DNA from: Bacteroidales bacterium
GTDB taxonomy: Bacteria > Bacteroidota > Bacteroidia > Bacteroidales > P3
Assembly (NCBI GenBank): GCA_023227645.1
Contig: JALNVJ010000012.1
Location: 1 to 19,400, forward strand
Length of the DNA: 19,400 nucleotides
Direction: 5' to 3'
The translations under genes were made by a program, and so were the position numbers. The notes beneath the pieces were generated by a model. The model saw nothing but the letters and a program-made list of their open reading frames with translations, made no database searches and was not told the origin of the DNA. Shown here one piece after another: positions 7,807 to 14,946 of this stretch. Each line of letters opens with the position of its first letter. Position 1 is the stretch's first letter.

Positions 7807-8735
7807 TTCTTAATAAATTTTCTGCTTATTAAAATATTGTCTTTGGTTATTAGTAAACAATCATAAATTCCTGATTTAAACCCTTTACAATTGATCGTCT
7901 TTGTATTATTTAAATTCTCTTCCAAAACGGAGCGACCATAAATATCGTGGATTATTATTTTGTATATTCTTAGTTCTGTATCAATATTTAATATATCATT
8001 TACTATGGTAGGGTATATTTTAAGAGAGCATTCCTCTGGTTCATGCCCGTCCAGGCCTTGTTGAATATAACAATAGCCAAAGCCTCCATCAAATATCAAA
8101 TTATTATTCCTATAAACACACATTAAGTCCCAATGTGAATGAAGATGGTTATAGTGATTTATAAAATCTCCATTAGATCCAATACCTTCAATCCAATATG
8201 TTCCCAAAAGAGAATATTGAGGATATCCTTCATTAAATAATATTCTTCTATAATATTGATTTTCTATTTCAATGGAATCAATAAAGCTTACAACCAAGGG
8301 GTCAGAATATGCTTCATTCTCTTCACAAGTAATATGGAAGGTGTCATTTAATCCTAGGTTAAAATCGAAAAGAAGATATTCCCTAGGATAAGAATACTGA
8401 ATACTATTTGATACCGTATTAGAATATGTAAAAATATATACCTTATTACTATCCTCTCTTATCCAATTATGCTTTTCCCAATTATCATTAGCATTTGTAT
8501 CATAATTTGCCTTCTTTTCCAACCTTAGATAAGTTTTATTATTAATAATTGTATCTTCGGAACTCACCCTATACAAATGAGTAAATTTTTTAAATTCCTG
8601 AGTGTTTTGATAAGTTTCTAATATATTCCATTGTTTAGTTGTATCGACAATGGATTTACTTATTTGCGAATACAGAATATTACTTGAAAAAGCTAAAAGA
8701 AATACCCATAAAACTGATAATAATTTCTTTTTCAC
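7803..8735 (-). CDS. Secreted protein with type IX secretion C-terminal domain
   Basis: The 310-aa product has a signal peptide (MKKKLLSVLWVFLLAFSSNI, cleavage near the YSQ at 22-24). Residues 238-310 form a T9SS type A sorting domain: LKIYPTIVNDILNID, then IHDIYGRSV, and a final GIY...ISRKFIKN block. T9SS carries such proteins across the outer membrane, cleaves the domain and often anchors the rest on the surface. The region between (25-237) is rich in aromatic residues and beta-strands with YWIEGIGSNGDF (about 180-191), a phrase seen in many uncharacterised T9SS cargo proteins. I recognise no catalytic motif. The gene stands alone with its own promoter, and its TAG overlaps the opposing PAP2 stop. 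Confidence 0.9.
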   Translation of the reverse strand: MKKKLLSVLWVFLLAFSSNILYSQISKSIVDTTKQWNILETYQNTQEFKKFTHLYRVSSEDTIINNKTYLRLEKKANYDTNANDNWEKHNWIREDSNKVYIFTYSNTVSNSIQYSYPREYLLFDFNLGLNDTFHITCEENEAYSDPLVVSFIDSIEIENQYYRRILFNEGYPQYSLLGTYWIEGIGSNGDFINHYNHLHSHWDLMCVYRNNNLIFDGGFGYCYIQQGLDGHEPEECSLKIYPTIVNDILNIDTELRIYKIIIHDIYGRSVLEENLNNTKTINCKGFKSGIYDCLLITKDNILISRKFIKN

Positions 8736-8786
8736 AATACATTGTATTTAATTATTAATAGATATAACTATCTAGTAAAGAATTTA

Positions 8787-8818
8787 CAAAGGAAAACAAA
8801 ATAAATGAATAAACCAAA
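8787..8818 (-). promoter_or_regulatory. Near-consensus promoter for the T9SS cargo gene
   Basis: On the minus strand TTTG (8818-8815) is followed after 20 nt by TTCCTTTG (8794-8787), one mismatch from TANNTTTG. The predicted start near 8780 leaves a leader of about 45 nt. Confidence 0.4.
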
Positions 8819-8869
8819 TAAATTATATCTTATTTATTCAGACTATAATTATCTGTATATCTGAATTTC

Positions 8870-8959
8870 GATAAGGAGTAATTAGATTTAGATAAAGAAT
8901 AATTGGGTAATTGGGTAAAAAACTCCTTATCTAATTCCAATTAGTCTTTATGTAATTCT
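8870..8959 (-). terminator. Nested, mutually exclusive inverted repeats after mnmG
   Basis: One imperfect pair of 23-nt arms (8884-8906 and 8937-8959) matches at 20 of 23 positions around a 30-nt loop. A second perfect 10-bp pair, GATAAGGAGT (8870-8879) with ACTCCTTATC (8922-8931), crosses the first, so both cannot form at once except as a pseudoknot. The element begins 36 nt past the mnmG stop and lies upstream of the T9SS cargo promoter. It may be a terminator or a regulated switch; no clear T-run follows. Confidence 0.4.
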
Positions 8960-8994
8960 AAAAATATTAGATATAATTTCGTACAAACTAGCTA

Positions 8995-10875
8995 CTATCT
9001 ACTAATATAAATAATTAATATTGAAATATCGGAAGGGGAGACTCCACTTATGCGAGAGGCTTGTCCAATTGTTTTGGGGCGTATCTTCGTTAGCTTTTCT
9101 CTAGCCTCGAAACTAAGTGATTTAAGGGCTTGATAGTTGAAATCATCTTTAATTATAAGGTTCTCGTATTTTGATAATTTCTCCGATATTTCCTGTTCCT
9201 TAATTATATAACTTTGATATTTTACCTTAATTTCAGCCGACTCAATTGTTTCTTCCTTTATGCTTTCTTCAATATCATCAATCTTCTCACTAAGATAAGG
9301 GATATTGTTTTTTAGGTCCATAAGTGATATTTGTGGACGAAGTAATAATTGACCTATCTTGGTTTTTTGATTGATTTTAGGAGTTTCTCTTTCTTCAAAT
9401 AGTGTATTTACTTCCCCAGGTGTTGCACTATTTGTTTCAATAAAGGATATTAGCTCATTACAGCTCTCTGTTTTTCTTCCAACTCTTTCCATCCTCTCTT
9501 TTGAAGCCAGACCGATTGCATAAGAAAGTGGCGTTAGCCTTTGGTCTGCATTGTCTTGACGAAGAAGAATCCTAAATTCAGCCCTCGAGGTAAACATACG
9601 ATAGGGTTCGTCGACTCCTTTTGTGATAAGGTCATCAATCAAAACTCCAATATAACTTTCGGAACGTTTCAGAACAAAGGGTTCTTTTTCATTAAGCTTA
9701 AGATGTGCATTTATTCCTGCCATTAGACCTTGGGAGCCTGCCTCTTCATAGCCTGTTGTACCATTTATCTGTCCTGCGAAATAGAGATTTTCAATTGCCT
9801 TTGTTTCTAAGGTGTCTTTAAGTTGTGTTGGAGGGAAATAATCGTATTCAATTGCATAGCCAGGTTTTTGTATGACTGCATTTTCAAACCCTCTTATCTT
9901 TTTTAATGCTTCGTATTGAACATTTAGAGGAAGCGAGGATGAGAATCCATTAATATAGTACAGGCTTGTATAATTACTTTCTGGTTCTATAAAAAGTTGG
10001 TGCTTAGTTTTACCTGCAAAACGATCAATCTTATCCTCAATTGAGGGGCAATAACGCGGACCTACTCCTTGTATCCTTCCCTGAAACATAGGAGACTGTT
10101 CAAATCCCGTCCTTAAGGTATCGTGGACATCCAAAGATGTATAAGCTAAGTAGCAACTCCTTTGTTTGAGTGCTTCTTTTCTGATATTCATAAAAGAGAA
10201 TTGCCTAGGACTATCATCACCCTTTTGCTCCTCTAATTTACTGAAATCAATACTCTTGCCATCAACCCTCATTGGGGTCCCTGTTTTAAGGGTTAAGACT
10301 TCAAAACCATAATTATTATGAAGGTCTTCAGATAAACCCTTTGAATTCATTTCCCCTATTCTACCGCCTCCAAAGTTTTCGTTACCTATATGTATCTTCC
10401 CATTTAGAAATGTTCCATTTGTTAGGATTACAGTTCTTGCTTCTATCTCTAATCCCATTTTGGTTTTAACCCCACAAATCTTTGCATTTTTAATATCCAA
10501 ACCAATAACTTCATCTTGCCATAGATTTAGATTTTCTATTCCATCCAAAACCTTATGCCAAGCTACTGGAAACATTACATTATCTACTTGTGCTCTTGGA
10601 CTCCACATTGCAGGACCTTTTGAGCAGTTAAGCATACGAAATTGTAATGTATTTTGATCTGTAATAAGTGCGGAATAACCTCCTAGGGCGTCTATTTCTT
10701 TAACAATTTGACCCTTTGCAACTCCTCCCATTGCAGGATTGCAAGAAAGTTGTGCAATTGCATTAAGGTTTTGAGTAATTAGTAAGACAGAAGATCCTAA
10801 ATTAGCTGCTGCTGCTGCTGCTTCACACCCTGCATGTCCTGCTCCAATAACTATAACATCAAACTTTTTAAACAT
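8995..10875 (-). CDS. mnmG: tRNA uridine-5-carboxymethylaminomethyl modification enzyme MnmG
   Basis: MnmG is an FAD-dependent enzyme that, with MnmE, installs the cmnm5 group on wobble uridine 34 of certain tRNAs using methylene-tetrahydrofolate. The FAD motif GAGHAGCEAA is at residues 11-20. The family blocks SCNPAMGG (44-51, containing redox Cys45) and RYCPSIE (274-280, containing Cys276), the catalytic cysteine pair, are intact. GTTGYEEAG and SRAEFRILLRQDNADQRLTP follow. The C-terminal helical MnmE/tRNA-binding domain ends IGQASRISGVSPSDISIL. At 626 aa it is full length. Its start lies inside ybeY (25-nt overlap), indicating coupled translation. Confidence 0.97.
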   Translation of the reverse strand: MFKKFDVIVIGAGHAGCEAAAAAANLGSSVLLITQNLNAIAQLSCNPAMGGVAKGQIVKEIDALGGYSALITDQNTLQFRMLNCSKGPAMWSPRAQVDNVMFPVAWHKVLDGIENLNLWQDEVIGLDIKNAKICGVKTKMGLEIEARTVILTNGTFLNGKIHIGNENFGGGRIGEMNSKGLSEDLHNNYGFEVLTLKTGTPMRVDGKSIDFSKLEEQKGDDSPRQFSFMNIRKEALKQRSCYLAYTSLDVHDTLRTGFEQSPMFQGRIQGVGPRYCPSIEDKIDRFAGKTKHQLFIEPESNYTSLYYINGFSSSLPLNVQYEALKKIRGFENAVIQKPGYAIEYDYFPPTQLKDTLETKAIENLYFAGQINGTTGYEEAGSQGLMAGINAHLKLNEKEPFVLKRSESYIGVLIDDLITKGVDEPYRMFTSRAEFRILLRQDNADQRLTPLSYAIGLASKERMERVGRKTESCNELISFIETNSATPGEVNTLFEERETPKINQKTKIGQLLLRPQISLMDLKNNIPYLSEKIDDIEESIKEETIESAEIKVKYQSYIIKEQEISEKLSKYENLIIKDDFNYQALKSLSFEAREKLTKIRPKTIGQASRISGVSPSDISILIIYISR

Positions 10876-11270
10876 TCTTCTTCAGCCTTTCTCATTTCTT
10901 TTTCTTGAGCCTCTGTCTTATCTTTTAAACCTAAAAGATGAAGGACCCCATGTATAATTACCCTATATAATTCTTTTTCAAATTCTTGATTTAGGCTTTG
11001 AGCATTATCCCTAACCCTATCAATACTAATAAATAAATCTCCCGCAACCTTATCCTTATCAGAATAGTCGAAACTAATAATATCTGTGAAATAATCATGA
11101 TTAAGATAGGTCTTATTTACCTCCAATAGATATTCATCATCACAAAATATATAGGATATATCACCTAATTTCATACCCTTTTCCTCAATAACAGACCTTA
11201 TCCAAGACTTTATCTTATTCTTCTTAGATAGGGTATCCTTAATCTCCACAAAATTAAAACTTATTGGCAT
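10851..11270 (-). CDS. ybeY: Endoribonuclease / rRNA maturation factor YbeY
   Basis: YbeY is a single-strand endoribonuclease needed for 16S rRNA 3' maturation and 70S quality control. The metal motif reads HGVLHLLGLKD where enterobacterial proteins have H-x3-H-x5-H; the third ligand is Asp. From memory this Asp (GxxDK) is normal in Bacteroidota, so I do not read it as damage. I start at the ATG at 11270 (MPISFNFVEI), giving 139 aa. A longer frame starts at TTG 11291, but that TTG sits in a promoter-like TTATTTTG. It forms an operon with mnmG, overlapping it by 25 nt. Confidence 0.92.
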   Translation of the reverse strand: MPISFNFVEIKDTLSKKNKIKSWIRSVIEEKGMKLGDISYIFCDDEYLLEVNKTYLNHDYFTDIISFDYSDKDKVAGDLFISIDRVRDNAQSLNQEFEKELYRVIIHGVLHLLGLKDKTEAQEKEMRKAEEECLKSLML

Positions 11271-11600
11271 TTCAAATATTATAATTTGCAAAATAACGCA
11301 AAAAAACCCAGTTTCTTACTATTTATACAGAAAAACAAACCTAATTGTTGGAATAAGTATGCAATATATACTGTTATTATTTATTCCAACATTGCTCTAT
11401 TTTTTCATTTTTGTAATTGCTCTGGTTTGAAGTTATTGCTCCAAATAACAATGTATTACCACGCCTTAACAATAATTTCATTTTCTGGGAGAAATTATTA
11501 GATAAAATATATTTGAAAAAAAATAAAAGAAATAATTGTATATATCAAAAAATTATATTTACTTTGCATCATAAACATTTTAATTAAAAATGAAACGCTT
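11271..11600. other. Non-coding divergent intergenic region with three stem-loops
   Basis: This 330-nt stretch separates ybeY (leftward) from the TM2 gene (rightward); I see no credible gene in it. It contains stem-loop A, TGTTGGAATAA (11346-11356) with TTATTCCAACA (11381-11391), 11 bp perfect around a 24-nt loop. Stem-loop B is GTTATT/AATAAC at about 11432-11449. Stem-loop C is AATAATTTC (11471-11479) with GAAATTATT (11491-11499), 9 bp around 11 nt. ATTGCTC recurs at 11391, 11416 and 11435. The right end holds the TM2 promoter. A small RNA or repressor sites are possible but unproven. Confidence 0.5.
11536..11566 (+). promoter_or_regulatory. Promoter for the TM2-domain gene
   Basis: TTG at 11536-11538 is followed after 20 nt by TTACTTTG (11559-11566), one base off TANNTTTG, then GC as often seen in this phylum. 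Transcription near 11573 would give a leader of about 28 nt. Confidence 0.5.
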
Positions 11601-12026
11601 ATGAAAAGATTTTTTTTATTATTCGTAGCAATTTTTGCTTTATCTACAGTTACATTTGCAGATAAGTATGAAATCAATGATGCTGATGTAGATGCTCTAT
11701 TCGCAACTGCAACTCAAGTATCATCTCAAGAAATTAATGCATTTGGAACAGGTGCACTAATGATGGCAAACTCAGCAGCTAACGCAGCATATTTAAACGC
11801 ACCTAATCCTTGGGCTGCTTTTGCATTATGTTGGTTTTTTGGAGGCTTTGGTATTCACCGTCATTATATGGGAACAAAGAGCTCAATGTGGGCTATATAC
11901 ACATTCACTTGTGGAGGTATATTTGGAGTTGTTCCTTTTGTGGACTGGGTTGTATTGCTTATTGGTGCCGCCGATGGTAATATAAGGCCATACGTTAATA
12001 ATAAGAAGTTTTTTATGTGGATGTAA
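11601..12026 (+). CDS. Exported TM2-domain membrane protein
   Basis: The 141-aa product has a signal peptide (MKRFFLLFVAIFALSTVTFA, cleavage near residue 20). A small-residue-rich region follows (21-68). Residues 70-125 form a TM2 domain: two helices joined by a short turn, with FFGGFGIHRHYMG (79-91) and the trailing FVDWVVLLIG containing D115. TM2 proteins are widespread but their job is poorly known. The same Gly-rich hairpin theme returns in the two TPR proteins at 13277 and 14082, so the gene probably belongs with the cluster downstream, although a strong terminator at 12063-12095 separates them. The start is supported by the promoter and signal peptide. Confidence 0.88.
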   Translation: MKRFFLLFVAIFALSTVTFADKYEINDADVDALFATATQVSSQEINAFGTGALMMANSAANAAYLNAPNPWAAFALCWFFGGFGIHRHYMGTKSSMWAIYTFTCGGIFGVVPFVDWVVLLIGAADGNIRPYVNNKKFFMWM

Positions 12027-12062
12027 TTATCTCATAAAATATGTATTAAACATGAATGAAAT

Positions 12063-12095
12063 GGGACGAATATATCTATACTCGTCCCGTTTTTT
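12063..12095 (+). terminator. Intrinsic terminator between the TM2 gene and the YidD cluster
   Basis: GGGACGA (12063-12069) pairs perfectly with TCGTCCC (12082-12088) around a 12-nt loop, and six T residues (12090-12095) follow. This is the clearest rho-independent terminator in the window. It lies 36 nt after the TM2 stop and only 11 nt before the ATG of the next gene. I see no promoter between, so downstream genes may depend on read-through or on a promoter inside the TM2 gene. Confidence 0.88.
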
Positions 12096-12106
12096 ATAAA
12101 TTAATT

Positions 12107-12820
12107 ATGAATTTATTCTTAAAACAAAGCTTTTTCATCGTCATTATTTTCATAAGCCTATCGTCTTTAGCTCAGAAAAGAATTAGTGCTAGTGTGGAAA
12201 TCAAGCAAGTAAAAAATAAAAAAGTAATTACTATAAAAAAGGATATTTTTTATCAGTCAAATGGGAACTTTGTGGTACATATGACTAAGCCCCAAGAATA
12301 CTATGTAGTAACCAATTCTTTAGGGGAAGCAAAAGCTTATATGCCTCAAACAAATGAAGTTCTTATTATCAACGACCCATTCTTTTCTTCTCAAAATGAA
12401 TTATTATACAGCTTCCTTTCCAATGATTTCCAAGATTTTGGATTGCAAAAGATAGGTTTCAAACTAAAGAGCCAAAAGAAAGAAGGGACAAAAATAATTA
12501 AGACATTCATTACAGATAAGAAAGAAATTAAAGATATCTCTAAGATAGAAATGGTCTATGAAAAAAACTTACCAATATATTCTGCATATTATAAACAAAA
12601 AGAAATAACAAGAAAGATATATTATAATAAATATATGCACTTTAAGATGTTTACATTTCCTACTCAGATAACCGAAATTTCTTATGATAGTCCATCAGAT
12701 TCTACCGTAAAAAGAGAAGTATATTCAAATATTAAAGTTGATGAATTTATAAAGAATTCGCTTTTCGACTATAAGATACCTGCTTCAGCAAAATTAGTTA
12801 GCCCTTTTAGTAAAAAATAA
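12107..12820 (+). CDS. Exported LolA-like protein of unknown function
   Basis: Starting at the ATG at 12107, the product is 237 aa with a signal peptide (MNLFLKQSFFIVIIFISLSS, cleavage near LAQ at 21-23). An in-frame longer start at 12056 lies within the upstream terminator and is discounted. The mature protein is almost wholly beta-stranded: DIFYQSNGNFVVHMTKP, then YMPQTNEVLII and later EMVYEKNLPIYS. This layout recalls LolA/LolB-type lipoprotein carriers (unclosed beta-barrel), a common fold in Bacteroidota periplasmic proteins, but similarity is loose. It may bind lipid or a lipoprotein in the periplasm. It is the first gene of a tight four-gene run, only 1 nt before the yidD-like gene. 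Confidence 0.82.
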   Translation: MNLFLKQSFFIVIIFISLSSLAQKRISASVEIKQVKNKKVITIKKDIFYQSNGNFVVHMTKPQEYYVVTNSLGEAKAYMPQTNEVLIINDPFFSSQNELLYSFLSNDFQDFGLQKIGFKLKSQKKEGTKIIKTFITDKKEIKDISKIEMVYEKNLPIYSAYYKQKEITRKIYYNKYMHFKMFTFPTQITEISYDSPSDSTVKREVYSNIKVDEFIKNSLFDYKIPASAKLVSPFSKK

Positions 12821-12821
12821 T

Positions 12822-13289
12822 ATGAAATCATTCGCTTTTATTATATTTTTTAGTTCTATATTTTCAATCAACACTATGTCTCAATCTTTAGACGATAGAG
12901 CTCGTATTAAAAATATAGCATTTGAAAATGAAGAATTTAGTGAGAGAGTAGTTAAGTATGGTTTTACAAAAGATAAAAAGACTTATAACCCATTATATCA
13001 TATCCTTAGTTCTTCGATGTATTTATATCAAAAATTAATTAGCCCACAATTATCCAGAGGATGTGCCTTTAATCCCTCTTGTTCAGAATATAGCAAAGAC
13101 CTTATAAAAGAGTATGGAATAATTAAAGGGGCATTTCTTTCATCGGATAGAATAACAAGATGCACAAGAATTTCTTTAGCCGATAAATCAAATTATCATT
13201 TTGACACGCATGACGGAAAGATGCACGAAACTGTTGAAAGATATAGGAAAAGGAAAAATGATAAAGATAGTAATGTATGCAATCACTAA
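12822..13289 (+). CDS. YidD-family protein with a signal peptide
   Basis: Residues 64-116 are a clear YidD domain: YLYQKLISPQLSRGCAFNPS, then CSEY, a helix, and SSDRITRCTR. Conserved Cys81, Pro85, Cys87, Tyr90, Arg110 and Cys114 are present. Standard YidD is about 70-85 aa, has no signal sequence, and helps YidC insert inner-membrane proteins from the cytoplasmic side. This one is 155 aa. It adds an N-terminal signal-like segment (MKSFAFIIFFSSIFSINTMS), a charged linker (22-58) and a basic-acidic tail (117-155). It is not beside rnpA or yidC. I infer a relocated, specialised YidD acting at or outside the inner membrane. It overlaps the next gene by 13 nt. I give no symbol because it is probably not the housekeeping copy. 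Confidence 0.9.
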   Translation: MKSFAFIIFFSSIFSINTMSQSLDDRARIKNIAFENEEFSERVVKYGFTKDKKTYNPLYHILSSSMYLYQKLISPQLSRGCAFNPSCSEYSKDLIKEYGIIKGAFLSSDRITRCTRISLADKSNYHFDTHDGKMHETVERYRKRKNDKDSNVCNH

Positions 13290-14158
13290 GTAAATACATA
13301 TTATTAATCCTTGTCTTTATTTTCACAACTAATATAGTAAGGTCTCAATCTACCGTATATGCCAAAGAAGATTTTGACTTTGCATTATATCTCTTAGGGA
13401 ATAATATGAAAGAAGAAGCACTGACTCTTATAAATAATCCAAATACAAGTTATTTTGATTTAAAACACACAAAAGACAGTGTAAATTACTTAAAAGGATG
13501 GACGTATTATAGCTCAAAAGAATTAGAAAAAGCATCATTCTTCTTCGATTCTGTTTCAAAAGAATCTTCCCTATATCCCAAATCAATATTCTTTAATTCA
13601 CTAAGTAATGCCCATATTGGCAATTATTCAAAAGCCGATCATATATTAAAATCATTCTCTGATACCAATACGACATTTAAGGAACTATATCATTATGAAA
13701 GTGCAGGCCTAGCATTGATAGAAAGAGATTATGAAAAGTATAAATACCATAGTCAAAATTTTACTTATCAGGATTTTCGACTTGTAGAACAAGAACAAGA
13801 ACTTAAAAACATCTATAATCAACTAAAAACACATAAAAATAAATCTCCATGGATTGCAGCAATAGCCTCAGCAATTGTCCCTGGATTAGGAAAGGTATAT
13901 GCAGGAAGCTATGGAGAGGGAGTTTCATCCTTCTTACTAATAGGTTCTTTGGGAGCAGTAACAGCGGAGAACTGGGTGAAGAATGGGTTACTAAATTGGA
14001 AGACCTTAGTTTTTGGAACAATTGGAGCAGTTTTTTATATTGGGAATATATATGGAAGCGTAACCTCAGTAAAAATATATTATGAAGATTTCAATAATCA
14101 ACAAAACATTACCATACTTTATAACATTCATATTCCTCTGCGTACCATATTTAATTAA
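13277..14158 (+). CDS. Exported TPR protein with TM2-like membrane hairpin (paralogue 1)
   Basis: The 293-aa product has a signal peptide (MQSLSKYILLILVFIFTTNI, cleavage near SQS at 23-25). A helical repeat region of TPR type covers about 30-185 (KGWTYYSSKELEKASFFFDS and NAHIGNYSKADHILKS are typical helix pairs). The C-terminal membrane region runs from 190 to 268 with PGLGKVYAGSYGEGVSSFLL (202-221), a Gly-rich re-entrant hairpin like TM2/DUF5683 domains. The same layout and PGLGxxYAG motif recur in the next gene, so the two are paralogues. The start overlaps the yidD-like gene by 13 nt, and the end overlaps the next gene by 77 nt. The function is unknown; TPRs suggest protein-protein scaffolding in the periplasm. 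Confidence 0.85.
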   Translation: MQSLSKYILLILVFIFTTNIVRSQSTVYAKEDFDFALYLLGNNMKEEALTLINNPNTSYFDLKHTKDSVNYLKGWTYYSSKELEKASFFFDSVSKESSLYPKSIFFNSLSNAHIGNYSKADHILKSFSDTNTTFKELYHYESAGLALIERDYEKYKYHSQNFTYQDFRLVEQEQELKNIYNQLKTHKNKSPWIAAIASAIVPGLGKVYAGSYGEGVSSFLLIGSLGAVTAENWVKNGLLNWKTLVFGTIGAVFYIGNIYGSVTSVKIYYEDFNNQQNITILYNIHIPLRTIFN

Positions 14159-14936
14159 TGCACAAGATTCTATTTTCGCAATAGGGGATAGATATTTTGA
14201 ACATAAAGATTATAATAATGCAGCACTTGAATATGAAAGGATAATATATAATTCTTCGTCAGATCAAGAATTAAATAAAGCCTTATTTAAGAAAGTTGCT
14301 ACCTATAAGGAAATGAATAATTACTCTAAGGCTTCAACGGATTTAGAAAGAATACATTTATTTTCATTAAACATAGAGCAAAAAGAAAACTACTATTACG
14401 AGAAAATTTTATGCTATTACTTAGATGGAGAATTTGAAAAATCATCAATAACAATTGAAGATATGTATCTAAATATTGATACTTGTTATTGTTCAAATAC
14501 TCTTATTTTGCAAGTTCTTGTATATAATGAATTATCGAGATACGAAGAAGCTAAGGCTAAGGCAGATAAATTTATAATAACACTTGAGAACAATCAAGAT
14601 AAAAAAATTGAAATTGATAATCTATATAATAAGATACCTAAGCAAAAAAGCGAGAAACTAGGAAGCTTCTTAGCGTATTTCCCAGGCTTAGGACATTTCT
14701 ATGCAGGCTATCCCGTAGAAGGGATTGCATCTTTTGTGCTAAATGCCTCCATATTATCGTTTGGAATATATCAAGCCTTTAATGCACACTATATTACAGC
14801 CTATTTAGGAGGTGCTGGAATATTAAGTGGTACTTATTTCGGTTCCTACGAAAGAGCAAATCTCTTAGTAAGAAAAAGAAATTATAAAAGGAAAAGAGCT
14901 TTTAACGATAAGATCAAAGAGTCTTTATTAAATTAA
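14082..14936 (+). CDS. Exported TPR protein with TM2-like membrane hairpin (paralogue 2)
   Basis: The 284-aa product has a signal peptide (MKISIINKTLPYFITFIFLC, cleavage near NAQ at 26-28). TPR-like helices cover about 29-185 (IFAIGDRYFEHKDYNNAALE is a classic TPR first helix pair). A membrane part at 190-262 contains YFPGLGHFYAGYPVEGIASF (199-218), and a strongly basic tail follows (264-272). It mirrors the preceding protein domain by domain. Its whole signal peptide is encoded within the 3' end of the upstream gene (77-nt overlap, different frame). This is an unusually long overlap, but the start is firm because no later ATG would keep the signal peptide. It is the last gene of the cluster and lies 10 nt from the convergent gene. 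Confidence 0.85.
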   Translation: MKISIINKTLPYFITFIFLCVPYLINAQDSIFAIGDRYFEHKDYNNAALEYERIIYNSSSDQELNKALFKKVATYKEMNNYSKASTDLERIHLFSLNIEQKENYYYEKILCYYLDGEFEKSSITIEDMYLNIDTCYCSNTLILQVLVYNELSRYEEAKAKADKFIITLENNQDKKIEIDNLYNKIPKQKSEKLGSFLAYFPGLGHFYAGYPVEGIASFVLNASILSFGIYQAFNAHYITAYLGGAGILSGTYFGSYERANLLVRKRNYKRKRAFNDKIKESLLN

Positions 14937-14946
14937 GATTTTACGT

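Noticed and set aside
9541..10657. Short antisense frames (9541-9726, 10460-10657) inside mnmG
   Set aside because: They are opposite a highly conserved housekeeping gene and have no features of their own.
10851..11270. YbeY as an inactive copy because the third metal His is Asp
   Set aside because: From memory this replacement is common in Bacteroidota YbeY proteins, and the rest of the protein is intact.
11286..11501. 71-aa plus-strand reading frame between ybeY and the TM2 gene
   Set aside because: No domain, helix pattern or start signal, and it runs through stem-loops; it looks like chance.
12056..12106. N-terminal extension of the LolA-like protein from ATG 12056
   Set aside because: It would translate the terminator hairpin and bury the signal peptide 17 residues inside the protein.
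13849..14085. 78-aa plus-strand and overlapping minus-strand frames inside the first TPR gene
   Set aside because: They are alternate-frame shadows of a region with clear signal peptide/TPR/membrane coding.
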